A stretch of 42,162 bases of DNA from CAZVJU01 sp964627195. GTDB taxonomy: Bacteria > Patescibacteriota > Microgenomatia > UBA8517. The stretch lies in NCBI GenBank assembly GCA_964627195.1, contig CAZVJU010000008.1, positions 1 through 42,162 on the forward strand, in the 5' to 3' direction. Shown in pieces: positions 15,244 to 23,793 of the stretch (position 1 is the first letter of the stretch; each line of letters opens with the position of its first letter). Both the position numbers and the translations under genes were made by a program. The notes under the pieces were generated by a model, which was not told the origin of the DNA, did no database searches, and saw only the letters and a list, made by a program, of their open reading frames with translations.

Positions 15244-16008
15244 TTAAGAATTTAGAGTTTTCAGAATTTTGTTATGAACATTGCTGTTAAAAGCAACAAT
15301 TGTTTTGGAGTTTAATGTCCAGGGACTCCCTTCAAAGTCAGTTAAAACACCACCTGCTTCTTCAAGAATTACTTTGCCTGCCGGAATTGCGAAGATATCT
15401 GAATGATTGTTAATATGAGCTTCTGCTCGACCGCAAGCAACATAGCACATTTGTAGTGAAGTGGAGCCAATTCTTCTGACTTCCGAGGCTATATTATAAA
15501 GTTTCTCGAAATGTCTAAAATCCGGTTTTATATCGCCCCTTTTATGTATTCCAATAAAGACCAAAGCGTTAGAAAGTTCTGACACACTCGAAACATTTAT
15601 TCTCTTATTGTTCAGAAAAGCTCCTCTTCCCTTCTGTGCATAAAAGAGCTCATCCATCATAGGATCATAAACTGCTGACAAAATAAAGGTACCGTTTTTT
15701 TCTAGCGCAATAGAGGCCGCAAAATGCGGAAAAGAATGGATATAATTAGAGGTTGAACTAATGGGGTCAATATACCAAACATGTTTAGAATTTCCCTTTT
15801 CTAAGCCTTGTTCCTCACCATAAAATCCATGGTTTGGAAATGAATCTTTTATAATCCTTTTAATTTTTTCTTCAACTTGCAAATCTACATTTGTGAGAAA
15901 GTCATTTTTTTGTTTTTCTTTTAAATAAGTTATCTTGCCCAAATTACTAAGAAGTATGGAACCTGCACTTTTTAGAGCTTTTACAGAAACAGATTTTACT
16001 AAATCCAT
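15244..16008 (-). CDS. Inositol-monophosphatase family protein, paralogue 2, metal motif altered
   Basis: The protein has 254 residues. The fold markers FYGEEQG and WYIDPISSTSNY (D81) and the C-terminal SDIFAIPAGKVILEEAGG are present, but the signature DPxDGT is DPISST. The second metal aspartate and the adjoining glycine are both serine (S84, S85). The last aspartate is kept within SDIFA, where W-D is usual. This is either a specialised phosphatase or a non-catalytic partner of its neighbours. It is 2 nt downstream of paralogue 3. A gap of 104 nt separates the gene from paralogue 1's 15139 start (161 nt from 15082); I saw no hairpin there. Confidence 0.88.
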   Translation of the reverse strand: MDLVKSVSVKALKSAGSILLSNLGKITYLKEKQKNDFLTNVDLQVEEKIKRIIKDSFPNHGFYGEEQGLEKGNSKHVWYIDPISSTSNYIHSFPHFAASIALEKNGTFILSAVYDPMMDELFYAQKGRGAFLNNKRINVSSVSELSNALVFIGIHKRGDIKPDFRHFEKLYNIASEVRRIGSTSLQMCYVACGRAEAHINNHSDIFAIPAGKVILEEAGGVLTDFEGSPWTLNSKTIVAFNSNVHNKILKTLNS

Positions 16009-16010
16009 AT

Positions 16011-16814
16011 TCAGGTGTACTTGCGAATAATGTCTTGTAACTGTTTATGTATTTGAGGTGGAGCAGCACAAATGGTAAAATTATCAGTCACTCTAGTTAA
16101 AGGTTTATGATAGTTAACCGGCTTTCCGTAAAAATCTGTAAACAAACCTCCAGCTTCTTCAATTATTATTTGCAAAGCAACATTGTCCCAAAGTCTGTGT
16201 TTTTTATTCAGATACGCTGCGTATTTTCCTTTCGCTACCATTGCCATGTCAAACGCAGAATTACTTGTTCGTAAATTGCGAATATGTAAAATGATATCAG
16301 CTAAGATTTCACATTCTTTCCTTGTTAGTTCCGGATTTTCCTGATGGCTGTCAATTCCATACGCTACAAGAGTATTTAGTAAGTTCTTTTCATCGGAGAC
16401 TTTAATTTTCTTTCTATTACAAAACGCCCTTTTTCCTTTGAAAGCCGTGTAAATTTCTGAAAAATATGGTAATGCAATCCCTCCTGCATAAGGTTTATCA
16501 TCCTTAAGAAGACCTATCATAATTCCGTAAGTTGGAACGCCTTGTACAAAGTTGCTTGTTCCGTCGATTGGATCAATTACCCAAGTAAATTCTGACTTTT
16601 TATCAATTATCCCAGCCTCTTCATCAATAATGTTATGACTTGGGTATTCCTTTTGAACACGGTCTATAAGAAGCTTGCCTACTGCCAAATCCACTTCGGT
16701 TAAAACTTGATTATTATCTTCTGGTTTTGTACTTCCAGATACCTTGCCAAAACTGGAGTTTGCAATCTCTGAAGCAGCTTTGAGGGATTTTTCGATGAAA
16801 TATATATAGTACAT
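16011..16814 (-). CDS. Inositol-monophosphatase family phosphatase, paralogue 3 (canonical motif)
   Basis: The protein has 267 residues from the ATG at 16814, chosen because CAGGG lies 8-12 nt upstream; a TTG six codons earlier is the alternative. It has the complete metal site: IIDEEAG (E65/E66), WVIDPIDGTSNFVQG (D81, D84) and RLWDNVALQIIIEEAGG. Of the three tandem paralogues it is the only one with the textbook DPIDGT motif, so it is the best candidate for an active sugar- or inositol-phosphate phosphatase. A minus-strand TATAAT near 16850 suggests its own promoter, giving a leader of a few tens of nt. Confidence 0.92.
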   Translation of the reverse strand: MYYIYFIEKSLKAASEIANSSFGKVSGSTKPEDNNQVLTEVDLAVGKLLIDRVQKEYPSHNIIDEEAGIIDKKSEFTWVIDPIDGTSNFVQGVPTYGIMIGLLKDDKPYAGGIALPYFSEIYTAFKGKRAFCNRKKIKVSDEKNLLNTLVAYGIDSHQENPELTRKECEILADIILHIRNLRTSNSAFDMAMVAKGKYAAYLNKKHRLWDNVALQIIIEEAGGLFTDFYGKPVNYHKPLTRVTDNFTICAAPPQIHKQLQDIIRKYT

Positions 16815-16874
16815 ATACAATACCCTGACCAATTTACGGTTTAGAATAAATTATAGTTAATCAGTTGGGATTTT

Positions 16875-17645
16875 TTAAATAAACCCGTTTTCAAACAGTT
16901 GTCTTAAAGCCTCTTTTACTCCTAACCCAAAAGAATTTTGGCAAACGTAACCGTTAGTTTTTCGGGAACTTACCAGTTTTTTAATTTCTCTTCTGGCATT
17001 ACCTACAGCGATAGCAAAACCAACGGTCTCAAGCATTTCTATATCGTTGTAACTATCGCCAAAGGCTATAACATTTTCGATATTAACACCCGTCCATTCG
17101 CATGCTTTTATTAAACCAGTAGCTTTATTCACACCCTTTTGGACAACATCAACAGAGTCGGGGTTTTTAATTATGTATAAATTTAACTTATTTAAAACTA
17201 CGATCTCTTTTAAAGTGGAAGCCAGTCTATCTACAGCTTTTAAATTTTGAGGATATAAGCAAAACATTGTTTCTTTCGGTTCTTCCCAAACATTTAACCC
17301 CGCAAAGTTAATAAAACCATTGTTTCTCGAATATAAATTAAAAAAAATGCTTCTTAAAAGTTTAACGTCTTTAAGTGAATCCTCAACAATAAAAGTTTTT
17401 CGAGATTTTGGGTTGAAAACCACACCCCCGTTTTCTGCGACAATTATCGTGTCGTCTTTAAGTAAACCTGACCAAACAAGTCCTCCTTGTATATACCAGG
17501 CATGTTTTCCTGAACAAAAACCGACTCTAATCTGCTTTTTTCTTAGTAAATTAATTGCGTCTTTACTTTCCCTAGTAATAATTCCTCCATGCTCGTTTAA
17601 AACACCATCAACGTCAAACATTACTAACGAATATTTTTTAGTCAT
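16875..17645 (-). CDS. HAD-superfamily (type IIB) phosphatase
   Basis: The protein has 256 residues. The motif I nucleophile and acid are in FDVDGVLNEHG (D11, D13). Motif II is in GFCSGKHAW, a lysine is in the KATGLIKA stretch, and motif IV is VIAFGDSYNDIEML. The size and late GDxxND place it with Cof/phosphoglycolate/sugar-phosphate phosphatases of subclass IIB. Its ATG overlaps the GHMP kinase stop as ATGA, so kinase and phosphatase are made together, as in heptose- or sugar-1-phosphate pathways (GmhB is a HAD enzyme, though of a different subclass). The exact substrate is unknown. Confidence 0.88.
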   Translation of the reverse strand: MTKKYSLVMFDVDGVLNEHGGIITRESKDAINLLRKKQIRVGFCSGKHAWYIQGGLVWSGLLKDDTIIVAENGGVVFNPKSRKTFIVEDSLKDVKLLRSIFFNLYSRNNGFINFAGLNVWEEPKETMFCLYPQNLKAVDRLASTLKEIVVLNKLNLYIIKNPDSVDVVQKGVNKATGLIKACEWTGVNIENVIAFGDSYNDIEMLETVGFAIAVGNARREIKKLVSSRKTNGYVCQNSFGLGVKEALRQLFENGFI

Positions 17646-18640
17646 ATAAATTTTACGCCCTTATCTTTTTTAACTTTATAAATTTGAGTAACTTTTGGCT
17701 TAATTAATTCAAAAAGTTGCTTTTGATGATTTTTATCCTTAGCAAAAATTGCCATTGCTCCCCTACCGGCTCCGCAAGTTTTAATTGCCAGTGCACCATT
17801 TTTCTTGGCAATTTTCATTACCTCGAGGTTATACTTAGAAAGCCATCCCCATTCAATCATGATGTTGTTATTTTTGTTTATAATCTCGTAAAGTAATTGT
17901 ATTTTTCCGTCAACCACTGCTTTTTTGGCCAGCTGTGTTAAAGATGCAACATACTTCATTTGGTTCACAACCTTTTTGTTACCATTTAAATAAAGTTCGC
18001 TTAACTCTTGATTTGTTTGGTTGGAACTTACCCTTTCAACTTGGGGCACAGCAATAATAATATGAAAGTTAGGACAATACTGATCCAGCTTTTCTATGGT
18101 CGCATAGGGTTCCTTCTCAACAGGTTTACTGTATTTTCCTTTTTGGCATTCTTTATTTCTAAAATCCATATAAACCAAACCACCAAAAACTGCAGTATAT
18201 TGATCCTGAAGTCCCTGAACAGTTTTAAGTTTTAATGTTTCCGCTCTTTGTGCTAACTCCGCAATATAATACAAGCTCCATTTTTTTCTAAATAACTTAT
18301 TTAGGCTATGAAGGGTTGCAACAGTTAAAGGAGCAGAACCTCCCAAACCTGAACCTTTCGGAATATTTGTTTCATATTTCACTTTAAATCCTTTTAATCC
18401 AGAAAGTTCAATGACTGACTTAAAAAGATCTAAATTTCCACCGTACCTAGGTTTTTTATACTCTACGAATTCGTTACCAATTTCTATTTGAATGAGACTA
18501 GTGTCCTTAAGAAGACTAACTTCCGCTTTCGCACGAAGATTAATTGCTAGAGAAAGAGTGTGCATTCCACACCAGTCAGTAGCCCCGCCCGATAAATCAA
18601 TCCTACCGGGAGCAGATGAAACAACATTATTTTCATTCAT
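17642..18640 (-). CDS. GHMP-family sugar kinase (HddA-like)
   Basis: The protein has 332 residues. The N-terminal SSAPGRIDLSGGATDW is the sugar-binding motif seen in heptose-7-phosphate kinase HddA, fucokinase and related enzymes. The ATP-binding PKGSGLGGSAPLTVA is near residues 94-108, and the C-terminal CGAGRGAMAIF completes the fold. The GGxTDW ending favours a sugar kinase over mevalonate or homoserine kinases. The likely reaction is phosphorylation of a sugar or sugar-7-P at C1, upstream of a nucleotidyltransferase. It sits 5 nt after that nucleotidyltransferase and overlaps the HAD gene. The substrate is inferred from family resemblance only. Confidence 0.88.
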   Translation of the reverse strand: MNENNVVSSAPGRIDLSGGATDWCGMHTLSLAINLRAKAEVSLLKDTSLIQIEIGNEFVEYKKPRYGGNLDLFKSVIELSGLKGFKVKYETNIPKGSGLGGSAPLTVATLHSLNKLFRKKWSLYYIAELAQRAETLKLKTVQGLQDQYTAVFGGLVYMDFRNKECQKGKYSKPVEKEPYATIEKLDQYCPNFHIIIAVPQVERVSSNQTNQELSELYLNGNKKVVNQMKYVASLTQLAKKAVVDGKIQLLYEIINKNNNIMIEWGWLSKYNLEVMKIAKKNGALAIKTCGAGRGAMAIFAKDKNHQKQLFELIKPKVTQIYKVKKDKGVKFI

Positions 18641-18645
18641 TGTAT

Positions 18646-19437
18646 TTAAAAATCGCTGAAATCGTGTATTTGTAGATCTACGGGAAGTACTGCGACGCTT
18701 GTTCGATCAATCTTCTCATAAATTCCTTTATCAAGCGAGGTCTTTTGAAAACTTTTGTAAACAGTCTCGGTGATTTCCTTTTCAAGTTTTGTTCCTCTTG
18801 CCGGAAAAATACTCAAAAGCCCTTTATAAATACCTGGCAAAGTCTTTTCATAGGTATCAACTATTTCACTTGCTTTGGCAACCAAATAGCCGGTGTTCCA
18901 AAGGTATCTCCAAGACTGAAGTAACTTTTCAGCGTGTGCCCGTCCTGGTTTTTCTATGAAATCTACCATTTCAAATGCAATAGAAGGCCCAATTTCTTGT
19001 AAAACACCTCCGATCTTAACATACCCATAATTCTCAGCAGGAAAAGTGGGATTTACTCCTATTAGGATTAGTTTTTTTAAATTTTTGTTGAATTTGACTG
19101 CGTCATCAATTCCCTGAAGTAACTTATTTTTAAAGCTCACCGGATGGTCGGAATATGCTATTGTAATAGTTTCATCTTTATTTTTATTGTAAATTCCCAT
19201 CACTGCCATTCCGACAGCTGGTGCGGTTCCCTTTTGAGCAGGTTCAGTATTTATGTGGGGGTAATTCTTGCCTAACAGATCTTTAATATGCTTCTTTAAT
19301 TCGAAATGACACTGGATAATGATATCTTTTTTCGGGTACTTCGAATAAAAGATTTCGTATGAACCTTCCAAAAATGTTTTATTGGAATTTGGCATCCGAT
19401 TTAAACTTTTATTATCAGCTAGTATTATTATTTTCAT
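18646..19437 (-). CDS. Sugar-phosphate nucleotidyltransferase, ManC-like, lacking the GGxGTR loop
   Basis: The protein has 263 residues and resembles the catalytic half of mannose-1-phosphate guanylyltransferase. It has PAQKGTAPAVGMAVM (the xxGTAPA motif), AYSDHPVSF (SDH), NYGYVKIG, MVDFIEKPGRAHAEKLL (FxEKP) and YLWNTGYLVAKAS (WNxG). The N-terminal nucleotide-binding loop, normally LAGGxGTRLWP, instead reads LADNKSLNRMPN with no glycines. The protein is also shorter than ManC and has no isomerase domain. It may be a divergent GDP- or other NDP-sugar enzyme, or have lost catalysis. It heads the NTase-kinase-HAD trio. A 7-codon upstream ORF ends in its start codon. Confidence 0.82.
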   Translation of the reverse strand: MKIIILADNKSLNRMPNSNKTFLEGSYEIFYSKYPKKDIIIQCHFELKKHIKDLLGKNYPHINTEPAQKGTAPAVGMAVMGIYNKNKDETITIAYSDHPVSFKNKLLQGIDDAVKFNKNLKKLILIGVNPTFPAENYGYVKIGGVLQEIGPSIAFEMVDFIEKPGRAHAEKLLQSWRYLWNTGYLVAKASEIVDTYEKTLPGIYKGLLSIFPARGTKLEKEITETVYKSFQKTSLDKGIYEKIDRTSVAVLPVDLQIHDFSDF

Positions 19438-19460
19438 TAGAGTAAACAGCTTCGCTCCAT
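19437..19460 (-). CDS. Possible 7-codon leader ORF before the nucleotidyltransferase
   Basis: ATG at 19460 opens MERSCLL and its TAA overlaps the nucleotidyltransferase ATG as TAATG. The ORF start lies 10 nt after a perfect TATAAT, with AGGAG just before it. The downstream ATG has no ribosome site of its own. It may be a coupling peptide, or chance in a 43-nt leader. Confidence 0.35.
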   Translation of the reverse strand: MERSCLL

Positions 19461-19470
19461 GCTCCTAAGG

Positions 19471-19476
19471 ATTATA
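19471..19476 (-). promoter_or_regulatory. -10 box for the NTase-kinase-HAD unit
   Basis: TATAAT on the minus strand, 33 nt before the nucleotidyltransferase ATG. No recognisable -35 box lies at 17 nt; the upstream stretch is an A/T run. Confidence 0.5.
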
Positions 19477-19521
19477 CCTTAAAGTTAAGTTGAAAAAAAG
19501 AAAAGTAAATTCTACATAAAT

Positions 19522-20874
19522 TCAAACTTTCTCAACAATATTCTTAACTAAATTAAGCCCCCTATCCAAAAGAAGTTTTGCACTATTTTCGGTCTCGCTT
19601 TCTGCAAATATTCGAAATTCAGGGGCATTTAGAGAGGATCTGAAAAGTATCCAAGTAGTATTGTCAACCCAAATTTTAAGCCCGTCGGTACCGTCAATCT
19701 TATAATCTTTGAAAACTCTGCGAGCCTCACTTTCTATTTGATCTCTTTGTTCCCATTTATAATCAATCTTTCCCTTAAAAAGATAAAATTTTGGGAGTTC
19801 GGCAATTAATTTACTAATGCTTTTGTTCTTGGCATTCAAAATATTTAAAAATTTTATTGTAGTTGATCCTCCATCGCGGGTCATCATAATTTCCTTAAAA
19901 ATACTACCACCATTTGGTTCAAAACCGAATCTTGCGTTTATCTTCTTCATTGCTTCAATAACATAGGGTGCACCTACTTTAGTTCTAGTGATATTTTTGC
20001 CTATAAGGTCAATAACTTGAGAAGACGATATTGTGGTTACAACTTTCGAACCCTTCTCTTCCCTTGCAATTATACTTCCACTATAATCGCCTGGAATAAA
20101 TTCCCCATTTTCATCTACAAACACAACCCGATCACCATCAGCATCATACCCAATACCAAAGTCCGCATGGTATTTGTTAACATTGCCCATTAATTCCTGC
20201 ATATCAGGTATATGCTCTGTGTCTCTTGCATAAAATTCTCCTTGGATGGTGGCATGAACTTCAATTACGTTTACACCGAGAGCTTTCAGAATATATGGCA
20301 TGGTGTCTGATTGAGCACCATCTCCAGGATCGACTACAACTTTCCAATTAGGATAAGGGCCTTTTGCCTTTGCCAAAAGCATATTTTTATATTCTTCAAA
20401 TGCACTTCCGTCGTCGTGGACCTCAGATGTTGAGGAAAGGTTCTTGTAATTTCTCTCACTCTTTATTGAACGGTATATCTCTTCTATTTCCTTTTCGTGG
20501 TTTTTGAGTATTTCTTCACCGAATGCGAAAAATTTAATTCCGTTAAGTTCGGCTTTAATATGACTTCCTGAAACCATAATACTTCCAGCATAATAATCGT
20601 TTACCTTCAAGAGATAACACATTGAAGGAACGGGTGTTGCTCCCTCGTCAAATACTTCTCTCCCTTCAAAGACTAAACCGGATGCTACAGAGTTTTTAAT
20701 ACGGGGACTTGAACCTCTTGGATCCATACCCAAAGCTACCGGACCCTCACTATTATGATTTTTCAGGAATATTGAAAAAGTTCTGCCAATATCAAAACAA
20801 AATTGGTCGGTAAAAAGTTCTATTTCACTCCCTCTTATACCGCTTGTACCAAACAACGATCGTCCTTTTGTCAT
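19522..20874 (-). CDS. Phosphomannomutase/phosphoglucomutase family enzyme
   Basis: The protein has 450 residues and belongs to the alpha-D-phosphohexomutases, which move phosphate between C6 and C1 of hexoses through a phosphoserine. It has the N-terminal LFGTSGIRG, the active serine in MVSGSHIKAELNG, and the Mg loop in GYDADGDRVVF. The sugar loop reads FEPNGGS instead of EESGH. The phosphate loop reads RSSLNAPEFRI where RPSGTEP is usual. These archaeal-type variants suggest a mannose-1-P or glucosamine-1-P mutase. It starts 8 nt after the larger mutase gene and supplies sugar-1-phosphate to the nucleotidyltransferase downstream. Confidence 0.92.
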   Translation of the reverse strand: MTKGRSLFGTSGIRGSEIELFTDQFCFDIGRTFSIFLKNHNSEGPVALGMDPRGSSPRIKNSVASGLVFEGREVFDEGATPVPSMCYLLKVNDYYAGSIMVSGSHIKAELNGIKFFAFGEEILKNHEKEIEEIYRSIKSERNYKNLSSTSEVHDDGSAFEEYKNMLLAKAKGPYPNWKVVVDPGDGAQSDTMPYILKALGVNVIEVHATIQGEFYARDTEHIPDMQELMGNVNKYHADFGIGYDADGDRVVFVDENGEFIPGDYSGSIIAREEKGSKVVTTISSSQVIDLIGKNITRTKVGAPYVIEAMKKINARFGFEPNGGSIFKEIMMTRDGGSTTIKFLNILNAKNKSISKLIAELPKFYLFKGKIDYKWEQRDQIESEARRVFKDYKIDGTDGLKIWVDNTTWILFRSSLNAPEFRIFAESETENSAKLLLDRGLNLVKNIVEKV

Positions 20875-20882
20875 ACCTTTAT

Positions 20883-23102
20883 TTACATTTTTTTCTTATA
20901 TTCGTTATAAACGTAAAAGCTGTAATCTTTAACGTTTCTATAGAAATCCTCTTTTATATATTTTTTATGCAGACTAGTTCTTTCGCCCTCAAAACTACTA
21001 AATGTTTTAGCGAATTTTATACATTCCCACTGATCACTGCCGTAACTGTAAGATTTATTAATAGCATCGGTTCCCGAAGGTCTAACTTCAACGCATTTTT
21101 TAGAAAACAAAATAAACGTCCCATCCCCAACAAACTTTATATCTTTCAAATCTTCGAAGTATAGATCAGGAAAACATTCGGACAAAATTTCCTGGACATG
21201 GTTTAATCCAATTAATTTATCCCTATATGAAAGCGCGATTGACAAGAAAAACATATCGTTTTTAGTCCGTATTTTGATACCCTTTTCTTTTTCTTGAAGT
21301 AATTTCGCAATATCAGGTTCACTTTCGTTGTAGTACTTATTGTCAATTCTGATTTCATATCTTGCACTGATATCATTTTCATTATAAATTTTCATTAAAT
21401 AGTCAGTTAAACTAAGGTTTTTCTGATTTAGCCAGGAAGACAACGCAGAAGTGATTAAAATAGCTTCACCATCACTTTTCTCTCTCATTGAAATAGCAAT
21501 CTTTCCCCCCTTACTCTTGATAAGCTCATGTGGTCCAAATATTTCGCCACCGCTTTCTTCGCCAGCGAAGAGTAATCTGGGTTTTTTGGCTAAATTGATT
21601 TTATGTCCAAAAACATCTTCAATCATTACGGCCTTCCCAGGCAACTCAATAATTTGCCGCTCTACATGCATCATTACGTCCTGGAGTTCTTTAAAACCGA
21701 CCGGTGTATTAATCACTTTTACATTATTAGCCTTTGCCCATTGGTCCCAACTTATCTGAGAAGCGGTAGTTTTTAATATGAACCAATCATATTTTTTCCA
21801 TAAACCCGCCCGCTCTAAGGCTAACTTTTGAAAATCAAATGTCATCAAAAATGACTGATTGGGTGTAAACATTACTAAAATTCTTCCCATATCAAGTTTC
21901 TGGTAGACTAAACCCCGACTTTTGATATCCTTTTCCTTTTTCGAATCTTCTATATAGGCAGTTATTAATCTGTCGGCATCTGGGTCCGTTATCAAAACTG
22001 TAGTACCTAATGGAAATTTTATTAGTTTTTTTTCATAATTCATAGTTTCAATAACGGGAAGTTTTATTTCCGACGTTTTAATATCAGCAAGCATAATAGT
22101 AGTATCACAACCCCAGTCAAAAAATTTGTCTTTCTTTAAAAATTTCTTACCTACTCCATGATGGAAAGGATCCTCTTTTGTGTTTAAGAAATTAAAATGT
22201 TTAGCAATATCCAATTCTTTCAGGATTGGATTTAATGTCTTGTAGATGCTTCCCCCAACACACTCAATAACAACTTTGTTCTTTGACTTCTTAATCAATC
22301 CTATGTTGTAGTTTGTTGCCACGCTTTTTCTGAGATACTCGACATAATCTCTTACACCGTTTTCAATACTTTGTAAAAATGCTGAATCAATATTATTGTC
22401 TTTTAAAGAGGCGAAGTTTATCGAATATTCTCCGTTTTTTCTTACTTGATCTAAGATTTCGTTTACTTTTTCTACGAATTTTAAAGACTCTTGTGGAATA
22501 TATTGACTTCCTTGAGAATTTAAATCTTTTGTGGCGATTTTTTTTGCCAAAGCATGACTTGAAGTCACATATTCTCCACCATAAAGATCGAACATAAAAA
22601 TAATAAACGATATTAAAAAGATTGGCATAGTTTCATAATCTTTAGTTAAAAAAGTCTTAACCTTGTAAGCAGCCTGAACCCTCGCTATTAATTCAACAAA
22701 CTCTTTAGAGTTATAACGGGTTTCGCAGGCAGCTATTTTTTTCTTAATACCGGATGTGTCTTTCGCGACCATTACTTTTCCTAAGGTCGCCAAGGCAATA
22801 GTTAATAAATTCATTGGGTAGCGAGTATCCCAAGGATAAAGAGGATTTTGCAAGCCTCTGATTCCAGCTGTCGAAACTTTGGCCTCTTTCTTGTAATTTT
22901 CAAACCACGATTCAATTCCCAACCCATTTCCGTCAATACTGAAATTCTTAAGATGCTCTTTTCTCAAGGTGAAACTAAAAGCATCCTTGTTGTTTAGATC
23001 TATAAGTTTCGCATTTTTAATCTTTTCGGGAGTTTCTTTTTCAATTTGTGCCAAAAATAATCTTTCTAACTCATTCTTTGGCCGAGGTTTCCTGTAGATC
23101 AT
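20883..23102 (-). CDS. Large phosphohexomutase (phosphoglucomutase-like), 739 aa
   Basis: All four mutase landmarks are present: VSTAGIRGLQNP, the active serine in EYVTSSHALAK, LITDPDADRLI, and FAGEESGGEIF, with the terminal phosphate loop EVRPSGTDA. At 739 residues it is far longer than the usual 450-580. Extra sequence lies in an N-terminal extension and between the serine loop and the Mg loop (about residues 190-375). The canonical sugar and phosphate loops make it a better phosphoglucomutase candidate than its neighbour. It is first of the two-mutase unit and starts 16 nt after holA. The TSSHAL loop lacks the usual NP after SH. Confidence 0.88.
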   Translation of the reverse strand: MIYRKPRPKNELERLFLAQIEKETPEKIKNAKLIDLNNKDAFSFTLRKEHLKNFSIDGNGLGIESWFENYKKEAKVSTAGIRGLQNPLYPWDTRYPMNLLTIALATLGKVMVAKDTSGIKKKIAACETRYNSKEFVELIARVQAAYKVKTFLTKDYETMPIFLISFIIFMFDLYGGEYVTSSHALAKKIATKDLNSQGSQYIPQESLKFVEKVNEILDQVRKNGEYSINFASLKDNNIDSAFLQSIENGVRDYVEYLRKSVATNYNIGLIKKSKNKVVIECVGGSIYKTLNPILKELDIAKHFNFLNTKEDPFHHGVGKKFLKKDKFFDWGCDTTIMLADIKTSEIKLPVIETMNYEKKLIKFPLGTTVLITDPDADRLITAYIEDSKKEKDIKSRGLVYQKLDMGRILVMFTPNQSFLMTFDFQKLALERAGLWKKYDWFILKTTASQISWDQWAKANNVKVINTPVGFKELQDVMMHVERQIIELPGKAVMIEDVFGHKINLAKKPRLLFAGEESGGEIFGPHELIKSKGGKIAISMREKSDGEAILITSALSSWLNQKNLSLTDYLMKIYNENDISARYEIRIDNKYYNESEPDIAKLLQEKEKGIKIRTKNDMFFLSIALSYRDKLIGLNHVQEILSECFPDLYFEDLKDIKFVGDGTFILFSKKCVEVRPSGTDAINKSYSYGSDQWECIKFAKTFSSFEGERTSLHKKYIKEDFYRNVKDYSFYVYNEYKKKM

Positions 23103-23118
23103 ATAAATTTCTAGTCTT

Positions 23119-23793
23119 TTATACTAACTTTTCTAATACTATAAAATCAAGCAGATTGCTCAGATCTGCCTGCGAGGTTTTGGATTTTATATCTGCTTCA
23201 CTAAATTCAAAGATAAGATCTTCCAGTATTTCTTTTTGCCATTTTGTTGCTTGTCGTTGTAATTTACCTATTCTCCAGGCAGGATAAAGCAGACTTTGTG
23301 CATCAACCTTTACCCAGTAGAGGTCTTTTACTTGTTTTGCCAGTAAACTGAAAACAAATTCAATCGGTTCGGTCTTTATAATCTCATGAAGAAGTAAGAG
23401 TGAGTTTTTTCCATTTTCTGGGTAAAAAGATTCAAGGTAAGACCAGATGAGTTTGGGCAGTTTAAATTCTTCAACTTTGTCTACGCGTGGCAGTGATTTT
23501 AGAAAAGTCTTAGTTATATTGCCGTGACTGTAAATAATAAGAGTCGTATCCAAAACATCTTTCTTTTTTTTAATCCAAAGAAGTGTTTTTTTATCTAAAA
23601 GGCGATGGTCTTCTATGACAATAAGCCTTTTCTCCGCAAAAAGAGAATCGGTTGTAAGAGTTTCTGCGATATTGACAGAGTTATCACTGATTCTTTGGAT
23701 GGTCCAATTGCGCGATTGGGCAACGTCAATAAAAGTTTGCAAGCGTTTATAACTCTCAAGATTATCGTCGCCGTGAAGGACTATTATCTTCAT
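23119..23793 (-). CDS. holA: DNA polymerase III delta subunit-like protein (HolA), short
   Basis: HolA opens the beta sliding clamp within the clamp loader. The N-terminus IIVLHGDDNLESYKRLQ and the following SLFAEKRLIVIEDHRLL match the delta-subunit AAA-like domain. The C-terminal FVFSLLAKQVKDLYWVKVDA and the L-E-D-L-I-F-E-F-S-E-A-D-I-K-S stretch match the helical collar domain. At 224 residues it is clearly shorter than the roughly 340 of E. coli, as is common in reduced genomes. It has no P-loop, as expected for delta. Its start overlaps the metallopeptidase stop as ATGA. Confidence 0.8.
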   Translation of the reverse strand: MKIIVLHGDDNLESYKRLQTFIDVAQSRNWTIQRISDNSVNIAETLTTDSLFAEKRLIVIEDHRLLDKKTLLWIKKKKDVLDTTLIIYSHGNITKTFLKSLPRVDKVEEFKLPKLIWSYLESFYPENGKNSLLLLHEIIKTEPIEFVFSLLAKQVKDLYWVKVDAQSLLYPAWRIGKLQRQATKWQKEILEDLIFEFSEADIKSKTSQADLSNLLDFIVLEKLV

